In this document: piece by piece, positions 9,045 through 13,805 of the stretch
Layout: each line of letters starts with the position of its first letter
Position numbering within the stretch: position 1 is the first letter of the stretch
The notes under the pieces: model-generated
Databases searched by the model: none
Seen by the model: the letters and a program-made list of their open reading frames with translations, nothing else
What the model was told of the DNA's origin: nothing
Position numbers and translations under genes: made by a program
Assembly (NCBI GenBank): GCA_003641415.1
Contig: QNAG01000050.1
Location: 1 to 13,805 of the forward strand
Length of the DNA stretch: 13,805 bases
Source of the DNA: Candidatus Zixiibacteriota bacterium
GTDB lineage: Bacteria; Zixibacteria; MSB-5A5; GN15; FEB-12
Reading direction: 5' to 3'

Positions 9045-9047
9045 GAT

Positions 9048-10649
9048 ATGGAAAGCCAGATACTGACACTCGTAACTTTTTTCCCGTTGCTCGGCATTGT
9101 TCTCATGCTGGCGATTCCGAAAAATCAGCATGACTCGATTAAGTCGATCTGTTTAATTGTGTCGTTTATCACGATGTTGCTGTCGTTCTGGATGTATGCT
9201 ATGTTTGATCCGATCGCCAATGGTATGCAATTCGAGGTTGATATCCCGTGGATTACCTCACTTGGAATACATTACCACATGGGGATCGACGGAATTTCAC
9301 TTTTGCTGATAGTGTTGACCTCGGTTCTTTCTGTACTGGCAATTCTTTCCTCATGGATATCTATCACCAAGGCGGTCAAAGGATACTATATCTCAATGCT
9401 ACTTCTCGAAGTGGGCATGATTGGTGTTTTCTGTTCTCTTGACCTGTTCATGTTCTACGTTTTCTGGGAAGTAATGTTGGTTCCGATGTATTTCATCATC
9501 GGACTCTGGGGGGGTCCAAGGCGTTTGTACGCTGCCATCAAATTTGTCTTGTTCACGATGTTCGGCTCATTGTTGATGCTAGTTGCGATTCTGTACCTGG
9601 TGTTTGCCTACCAAAGTTATTCCGGTGAGTATTCCTTTGATATGTTAAAGATGATGGAATTGCCGATTGCTTATGGGCCGCAACTCTATTTGTTTGGCGC
9701 CTTTGCTCTGGCCTTTGCTATCAAAGTACCATTATTCCCATTCCACACGTGGTTGCCAGATGCTCATGTCCAAGCTCCTACTGCGGGTTCTGTCATTCTG
9801 GCTGGAGTGCTGCTTAAGATGGGCACCTACGGATTTGTGCGGATTTGTTTACCAATATTCCCTGAAGCTACAGTTGCATATCTTCCATATATATGTGTTC
9901 TGTCACTTATTGCTATCATCTATGGTGCGTTAGTGGCTATGGTGCAGAAAGATGTCAAGTCTCTGGTAGCATTCTCGTCGGTGTCGCACATGGGTTTTAT
10001 AATGCTTGGGATATTCGCCCTTAACCTGCAGGGGATCGAGGGGGCCGTGTTGCAGATGATCAATCATGGGGTGTCTACCGGAGCATTGTTCTTAATAGTT
10101 GGAATGATCTATGAACGTCGGCATACACGTTTGATAGAGGAATTTGGGGGTCTTGCTAAAGTAATGCCGGTTTTTGCAACTTTCTTTATGATAACTACAC
10201 TGTCGTCTATCGGGTTACCGCTGACTAACGGATTTGTAGGTGAATTCCTTATACTGCTTGGGGCTTTCAAGGCTAATACTGTCTATGGTATTATAGCCGC
10301 CAGTGGTGTGATTCTTTCAGCATGTTACATGTTATGGATGTACCAAAGAGTTATTTTTGGAAAAGTGACAAAGCCTGAAAATGAGAAGCTGAAGGATGTC
10401 AACTGGCGAGAAAAGCTGATTCTCATTCCTCTGGTACTGATAATATTTTGGATTGGTGTTTACCCCAAACCGTTACTTGATAGAATTGAGCCTGCAGTTA
10501 AGCAGGTGCTGACGTATGTAAGCAAAGCTACCACAGTGAATATAGGCGAAGGTATTCAAATCGATCAGGCTCGAACAACCGATGAAGTTGAAATAATCCT
10601 TGGCGAAGTTGATCCCGTTAAAGTCGGTTCGGAAGGAATGGAAGAATGA
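9048..10649 (+). CDS. nuoM: NADH-quinone oxidoreductase subunit M (antiporter-like)
   Basis: NuoM is the second antiporter-like proton-pumping subunit, between NuoL and NuoN, and has 533 residues. The key ionisable residues are E141 (FWEVMLVPMYF), K226 (FAIKVPLFPFHTWLPDAH), K257 (LLKMGTYGF), H314 (SVSHMGF), H340 (MINHGVSTG) and E399 (NGFVGEFLILL), matching the E. coli set. After the last membrane helix (about 457-472) there is an unusual hydrophilic tail of about 50 residues (about 485-533), acidic towards its end. Its stop overlaps the start of the following glutaredoxin-like gene by 4 bp (ATGA), so that gene is probably co-translated with nuoM. Confidence 0.97.
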   Translation: MESQILTLVTFFPLLGIVLMLAIPKNQHDSIKSICLIVSFITMLLSFWMYAMFDPIANGMQFEVDIPWITSLGIHYHMGIDGISLLLIVLTSVLSVLAILSSWISITKAVKGYYISMLLLEVGMIGVFCSLDLFMFYVFWEVMLVPMYFIIGLWGGPRRLYAAIKFVLFTMFGSLLMLVAILYLVFAYQSYSGEYSFDMLKMMELPIAYGPQLYLFGAFALAFAIKVPLFPFHTWLPDAHVQAPTAGSVILAGVLLKMGTYGFVRICLPIFPEATVAYLPYICVLSLIAIIYGALVAMVQKDVKSLVAFSSVSHMGFIMLGIFALNLQGIEGAVLQMINHGVSTGALFLIVGMIYERRHTRLIEEFGGLAKVMPVFATFFMITTLSSIGLPLTNGFVGEFLILLGAFKANTVYGIIAASGVILSACYMLWMYQRVIFGKVTKPENEKLKDVNWREKLILIPLVLIIFWIGVYPKPLLDRIEPAVKQVLTYVSKATTVNIGEGIQIDQARTTDEVEIILGEVDPVKVGSEGMEE

Positions 10650-10867
10650 GTGGTGTTATCATTTATACCAAGGATGGTTGCCCGTATTGTGCAGCAGCTA
10701 AAAAACACTACACGGAACAGGGAATAATTTTCGAAGAGATTAATATTTATCAGACACCATCTGCGAAACAGAAAATCCTTGAGCTTACCGGGGGAGAGGC
10801 GATGGTGCCGGTGATTGTAGATAAGGATGAAATTAAAATCGGCTTCGGTGGAGGCTGAGGTTTTTAG
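10646..10867 (+). CDS. Glutaredoxin-like protein, probable selenoprotein with C-terminal Sec-Gly-Phe (TGA recoded at 10856-10858)
   Basis: Seen: an ORF overlapping nuoM by ATGA encodes 70 residues up to a TGA. It shows a glutaredoxin/thioredoxin-fold pattern: beta strand VIIYT, redox motif C12-P-Y-C15, helix, FEEINIY, and the cis-proline strand VP55VIV (54-58). It then stops at IGFGGG, without the final helix of full-length glutaredoxins. Immediately after the TGA come GGT, TTT and TAG, and a stable hairpin with a GGTC loop starts 13 nt downstream. Family knowledge from memory, not checked: there is a glutaredoxin-like bacterial family named for a selenocysteine two residues before the C-terminus (U-x-x-stop), and bacterial SECIS hairpins lie just after the UGA. 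Inference: the TGA encodes Sec71, giving 73 residues with two redox centres, CPYC and the tail Sec. If the TGA is a plain stop, the CDS ends at 10858. The redox partner is unknown; a link to complex I is suggested only by position. Confidence 0.8.
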
Positions 10868-10899
10868 AGTTCAGGCGACGGTCGTCGCTTGCAGAAACT
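10856..10899 (+). promoter_or_regulatory. Candidate bacterial SECIS element
   Basis: An 8-bp stem pairs 10872-10879 (CAGGCGAC) with 10884-10891 (GTCGCTTG), with one G-T wobble, around the tetraloop GGTC at 10880-10883. A weaker lower helix pairs 10858-10864 with 10893-10899, with one mismatch and one wobble. It begins at the last base of the TGA. Unpaired bases, including T10870-T10871, lie at the base of the upper stem on the 5' side. The loop starts 21 nt after the TGA, inside the range known for bacterial SECIS elements, and the E. coli fdhF SECIS also carries GGUC in its apical loop. No T-tract follows, so this is not an intrinsic terminator. The 3' side of the lower helix abuts the purine-rich region in front of nuoN. 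Confidence 0.72.
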
Positions 10900-10907
10900 G
10901 AGAGATA

Positions 10908-12356
10908 ATGATAGACTATACGTCCGCTGGAATAGATTTCGGATTGATCGCACCGGAGATTGCGTTGCTGGTAACAGCCTTTGTTATCCTTCTGATTAGT
11001 TCCATCAGGAGACTCAATGCTTTTCCCATATATATAGCGTTCATCGGGTTAGTGGTTACGTTGGCACTGAGTATCCAGCAGTGGAGTAATCAGGAGTCGG
11101 GATTTTTTGGTATGATTTCGTGTGACAACTTCGGTATTGCTTTCAAAATCCTTTTCTCGGCTACGTCGTTGTTGGTTCTGTTATTAGGGTATCGCTATAT
11201 GATAGCCCGTGGGATTGACCGACCGGAGTACAGCGCACTGTTACTCATTTCTACAATGGGTATGATGGTCATGGCTAACACGACCGATTTAGTAGTGATG
11301 TTCCTTGGCCTCGAAATAATGTCTGTGCCGCTCTATGTTATGGCTGGTTTTGCCCGACGGTCACTGCGCTCAAATGAAGCCGCTATTAAGTACTTCATGA
11401 TGGGAGCCTTTGCCAGTGCGTTTCTTTTAATGGGAATCGCTTTCGTCTATGGCGCTTCAGGAACTACTGAGTTGCGTCGTATCGTAGCCGATATAAGCTT
11501 TATTTCGAGTCGACATGGTGCCTACATCTATGCTGGTGCAGCTTTAATCCTTGTCGGATTTGGATTCAAAGTGGCTGCTGTGCCATTTCATAGTTGGGTG
11601 CCTGATGTCTACGAAGGCGCTCCTACTCCTGTAACTGCCTTTTTCTCAGTTGCTCCCAAGGCAGCCGGATTTGCAGTCATGCTGCGTATCTTTCTGTTTG
11701 GCTTTGCCGATCTCGAAATACTCTCCGATGTGTTCTGGGTGTTATCGGTTCTTACTATGAGCGTTGGTAATATCCTGGCTCTGCGACAGGGGAATGTCAA
11801 ACGTCTCCTTGCCTATTCTTCCATTGCTCATGCCGGTTATATCATGGTGGCGCTTGCGGTTGGAGGTGAGGAGGCAGTGTCGGCAGCAATTTTTTATCTG
11901 GTAGCCTACACGATTTTCAACCTCGGTGGCTTTGCTGTTGTCACGTTGCTTGAGACTCGCTCGGGATGCCGGTCGAATTTCTCCGAACTTCCCGGTCTGG
12001 CGGCTACTCATCCATATCTCTCAGCGATCCTGGCGTTGTTTATGCTCGCATTGGGTGGGTTCCCACCCACGGTTGGTTTCTTAGGAAAGTTCTACCTTTT
12101 TGCAGCCGCAATCAAATCTGGATATATCTGGCTGGCAGTGATTGGAGTGATGAACTCATTTTTATCTGTATATTACTATCTACGAGTAGTTAAAGCTTCA
12201 TATTTTGAAACTTCTGATGAACCATTTACTCCGGTGTCATATACACCTGCCATTGTAGCTGTACTGATAATAACAGCGGTTGGTACTCTGGGATTGGGCT
12301 TTTTCCCTCAACAGCTTCTTGAGTTCTCTCGTTCAGCTATCTTTGCGTTCTTATAA
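10908..12356 (+). CDS. nuoN: NADH-quinone oxidoreductase subunit N (antiporter-like)
   Basis: NuoN is the third antiporter-like proton-pumping subunit, adjacent to NuoK, and has 482 residues with about 14 hydrophobic segments. Key residues are E136 (FLGLEIMSVPLY), K161 (AAIKYFMMG), K221 (GFKVAAVPFHSWVPDVYEG), K251 (VAPKAAGF) and K394 (GFLGKFYLF), the same set as in E. coli NuoN. The start ATG is preceded by a purine-rich CTGAGAGA at 10898-10905. It is the only nuo gene here not directly joined to its predecessor: about 40-50 bp holding the SECIS-like hairpin lie between it and the glutaredoxin-like gene. It is the last gene of the operon and converges on the aldehyde dehydrogenase gene. Confidence 0.97.
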   Translation: MIDYTSAGIDFGLIAPEIALLVTAFVILLISSIRRLNAFPIYIAFIGLVVTLALSIQQWSNQESGFFGMISCDNFGIAFKILFSATSLLVLLLGYRYMIARGIDRPEYSALLLISTMGMMVMANTTDLVVMFLGLEIMSVPLYVMAGFARRSLRSNEAAIKYFMMGAFASAFLLMGIAFVYGASGTTELRRIVADISFISSRHGAYIYAGAALILVGFGFKVAAVPFHSWVPDVYEGAPTPVTAFFSVAPKAAGFAVMLRIFLFGFADLEILSDVFWVLSVLTMSVGNILALRQGNVKRLLAYSSIAHAGYIMVALAVGGEEAVSAAIFYLVAYTIFNLGGFAVVTLLETRSGCRSNFSELPGLAATHPYLSAILALFMLALGGFPPTVGFLGKFYLFAAAIKSGYIWLAVIGVMNSFLSVYYYLRVVKASYFETSDEPFTPVSYTPAIVAVLIITAVGTLGLGFFPQQLLEFSRSAIFAFL

Positions 12357-12382
12357 TAGTTACGCAGAGAAAGAAGAAATAT

Positions 12383-12471
12383 GGGGACAGATAAAAAGAG
12401 GCTGTCTCGAAAATCGCATGCGATTATTCCCGACTTTGTGCGAATCAAGTCCCATCTAAACATCTGTCCCC
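12383..12471. repeat. Long-range inverted repeat, possible small non-autonomous element
   Basis: GGGGACAGAT at 12383-12392 is matched perfectly by its reverse complement ATCTGTCCCC at 12462-12471, 69 bp apart. The left arm can alternatively fold locally: 12384-12390 (GGGACAG) pairs with 12402-12408 (CTGTCTC), with one G-T wobble, around an 11-nt loop. A 5-bp stem GACTT / AAGTC (12432-12436 with 12447-12451) lies near the right arm. An element of about 90 bp with such ends resembles a MITE or a REP-like unit. From memory, GGGGACAG-type ends occur beside REP-associated tyrosine transposases, but no transposase is present here. It could also act as an end-of-operon RNA structure. Confidence 0.55.
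12412..12425. repeat. 14-bp perfect palindrome (AATCGCATGCGATT)
   Basis: The two halves AATCGCA and TGCGATT are exact reverse complements with no spacer. It lies near the middle of the larger inverted repeat. With no loop it is more likely a DNA-level dyad, such as a protein-binding site or part of a mobile-element end, than an RNA hairpin. No specific regulator can be assigned. Confidence 0.6.
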
Positions 12472-12519
12472 CCAATAAATATACAATGTCGGGTTAGTTA
12501 AAAGAAACCCAACACATCA

Positions 12520-13805
12520 CTAAATCCCCGGTAGATTGAAACAGACCACCTTCGGCTCGGTCATCTCCTGAAGCGAGAACTTCAACCCTTCCCGACCAAG
12601 CCCGGAGTACTTCACACCGCCGAACGGCATGGAGTCCAGACGATAATCAGTGGATTCGTTTATCATTACACCACCACAATCCAGTTCATAAGCGGCTTTG
12701 AAAGCAACCTCGATATTGTTAGTGAAAATCGCTGCCAGTAACCCATAAGGTAGTGAGTTGGCCTCTTTGATTGCCTCATCAAGATCGTCAACCGGATACA
12801 GGTTTACAGTCGGGCCGAAGACCTCTTCGCGATGAATGATCATATCTGGAGTAACTTTCTCCAATACAGTTGGCTCGTACAAGGCTCCCTTTCGTTTCCC
12901 ACCTGCGAGAAGGGTAGCGCCTTTTTCGATTGCTTCATTGATCCAGGTCTCGACGCGCTTCGCCTCAGTCTCGGTAATCATGGGACCCATGTCGGTTGCT
13001 TCGTTCATCTTGTCGCCGATCTTGTATTTCTTCGTAAGTTCGACAAAACGGCTCTTGAAAGTATCGTAGATATCACGATGCACCAACAGCCGTTGTACCC
13101 CGATGCAGTTCTGACCAGCCGCCCAGAAAGAACCGGAAACACAAGATTCAACCGCGAGGTCGAGATCGGCATCTTTCCAGACAATAACCGGCGAATTGGA
13201 ACCAAGCTCCATACCGATTTTCTTGATGCCAGCCTTAGAGACAATATGCTTACCAGCCTCAACCCCCCCTGTGAAAGAGATCATCCGCACGCGATCATCG
13301 CTGACCAGCGGATCGCCTATTACTGAGCCAACTCCGGTTATGGCTTGAATAGCCTGTGGCGGTAAGCCAGCCTCAACAAGCACTTCGACGAGCTTGAGAG
13401 CCGATAAAGGCGTTACTGTGGCTGGTTTGAGAATCACCGAGTTCCCTGCAGCAATCGCCGGACCCAGCTTGTGGGCAACGAGATTGAGCGGGTCATTAAA
13501 CGGAGTAATCGCCAGCACGACACCAATCGGAAAACGGTAGTAGTAGCCACGGCGTTTCTCACCACCAGGGAAAGAATCCCAAGGAATAGTCTCACCGAGA
13601 ATGCGTTTAGCTTCCTCGGCTGAACAGGTGATAGTATTGACACACCGCGAAGCTTCTCCTCTCGCTTCCTTGATTGTTTTGGAACCCTCGCGGGCGATTA
13701 CAGTCGCGAACTCGTCCAGACGATCAGATATGAGGGCGGCAGCTTTAAAGAGAATCTGTGCCCGGTCGTAAACGGTCATCCTCTTCGTGACCTCGAACCC
13801 CTTGA
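12520..13805 (-). CDS. Aldehyde dehydrogenase family protein (5' end beyond window)
   Basis: NAD(P)-dependent aldehyde dehydrogenases oxidise aldehydes to carboxylates through a thioester on a catalytic Cys. The frame stays open to the right edge: codons upstream of the Met at 13779-13777 read KGFEVTKR, a typical continuation of the family, so that Met is internal and the N-terminal region is missing. Numbering from that Met: N95 (TPFNDP), K118 in the cofactor-binding VILKPA, the SFTGG loop (168-172), the general base E191 (GMELGSNSP), the nucleophile C225 (AGQNCIG) and the EVFGP motif (319-323). The C-terminus runs through MPFGGVKYSGLGREG. The sequence resembles lactaldehyde or non-phosphorylating glyceraldehyde-3-phosphate dehydrogenase-like members, but the substrate cannot be decided here. 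It converges on nuoN and is not part of the nuo operon. Confidence 0.93.
   Translation of the reverse strand, partial: KGFEVTKRMTVYDRAQILFKAAALISDRLDEFATVIAREGSKTIKEARGEASRCVNTITCSAEEAKRILGETIPWDSFPGGEKRRGYYYRFPIGVVLAITPFNDPLNLVAHKLGPAIAAGNSVILKPATVTPLSALKLVEVLVEAGLPPQAIQAITGVGSVIGDPLVSDDRVRMISFTGGVEAGKHIVSKAGIKKIGMELGSNSPVIVWKDADLDLAVESCVSGSFWAAGQNCIGVQRLLVHRDIYDTFKSRFVELTKKYKIGDKMNEATDMGPMITETEAKRVETWINEAIEKGATLLAGGKRKGALYEPTVLEKVTPDMIIHREEVFGPTVNLYPVDDLDEAIKEANSLPYGLLAAIFTNNIEVAFKAAYELDCGGVMINESTDYRLDSMPFGGVKYSGLGREGLKFSLQEMTEPKVVCFNLPGI

Larger units (their letters stand above)
12357..12519. other. Convergent intergenic region, no gene
   Basis: This 163-bp stretch separates the nuoN stop from the aldehyde dehydrogenase stop. 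It contains the long-range inverted repeat, its internal palindrome, and a weak hairpin at 12491-12510 (GGGTT / AACCC, 10-nt loop). The weak hairpin has no T-tract on either strand, so no convincing intrinsic terminator is visible for either convergent gene. Part of the region is AT-rich. I see no open reading frame worth calling. Confidence 0.8.

Noticed and set aside
10856..10858. TGA as a simple stop giving a truncated 70-residue glutaredoxin pseudogene
   Set aside because: The ORF keeps its CPYC, cis-Pro and strand pattern with no damage, starts by a tight ATGA overlap, and is followed by the Gly-Phe-TAG plus hairpin arrangement. Decay would not be expected to leave all of these. The plain stop remains the fallback reading.
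10872..10891. Intrinsic terminator between the glutaredoxin-like gene and nuoN
   Set aside because: The stem is strong, but no T-tract follows it (the next bases are CAGAAACTGAG), and nuoN continues the operon directly downstream.
12491..12510. GGGTT / AACCC hairpin as a bidirectional terminator
   Set aside because: The stem has only 5 bp with a 10-nt loop and no T-tract on either strand; too weak to call.
13777..13779. ATG as the true start of the aldehyde dehydrogenase
   Set aside because: The reading frame continues upstream to the window edge with family-like sequence (KGFEVTKR), and a complete enzyme of this family needs roughly 50 or more further N-terminal residues. The gene is therefore partial.

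Overview
The window holds most of a bacterial nuo operon, which encodes the proton-pumping NADH:quinone oxidoreductase (respiratory complex I). All nuo genes are on the + strand, in the order nuoD (C-terminal part only), E, F, G, H, I, J, K, L, M, a small glutaredoxin-like gene, and nuoN. A convergent aldehyde dehydrogenase gene lies on the - strand and runs off the right edge. The nuo genes are tightly packed: they overlap by 1-4 bp (nuoD/E, nuoE/F, nuoM/grx) or lie 2-12 bp apart. This fits one transcript with translational coupling, whose promoter lies to the left of the window with nuoA-C.

Layout: positions 1-4685 encode the quinone-site edge (NuoD) and the NADH-oxidising arm (NuoE, F, G). 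Positions 4688-6196 encode the connection to the membrane (NuoH) and the ferredoxin-like subunit NuoI. Positions 6199-12356 encode the membrane arm (NuoJ, K, L, M, N), interrupted only by the small redox gene. Electrons would pass from NADH to FMN on NuoF, through the Fe-S clusters of NuoF, G and I, and to quinone at the NuoD/H interface. The antiporter-like subunits L, M and N would pump protons. All the key charged membrane residues I looked for are present, so the complex looks functional. NuoG has lost three of the four cysteines of the optional N7 cluster.

The most interesting feature is the gene between nuoM and nuoN. Read conventionally, it is a 70-residue glutaredoxin-like protein with a CPYC motif, ending Gly-Phe-Gly-Gly-Gly at a TGA. 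Just after that TGA come two sense codons and a TAG. A strong hairpin with a GGTC tetraloop starts 13 nt downstream of the TGA. I read the TGA as selenocysteine, giving a 73-residue protein that ends ...GFGGG-Sec-Gly-Phe. If so, a selenoprotein with a second redox centre in its C-terminal tail is co-translated with complex I.

The 163 bp between nuoN and the aldehyde dehydrogenase gene contains a long-range inverted repeat (GGGGACAGAT / ATCTGTCCCC) around a 14-bp palindrome. It may be a small non-autonomous mobile or REP-like element.

Organism: a bacterium with respiratory metabolism, moderate GC (somewhat below 50% by eye) and presumably a selenocysteine insertion system. The 14-subunit-type complex with a long NuoG fits many Gram-negative lineages. 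A deltaproteobacterial-type group or a candidate phylum such as Zixibacteria would be plausible, but the sequence alone does not settle this.
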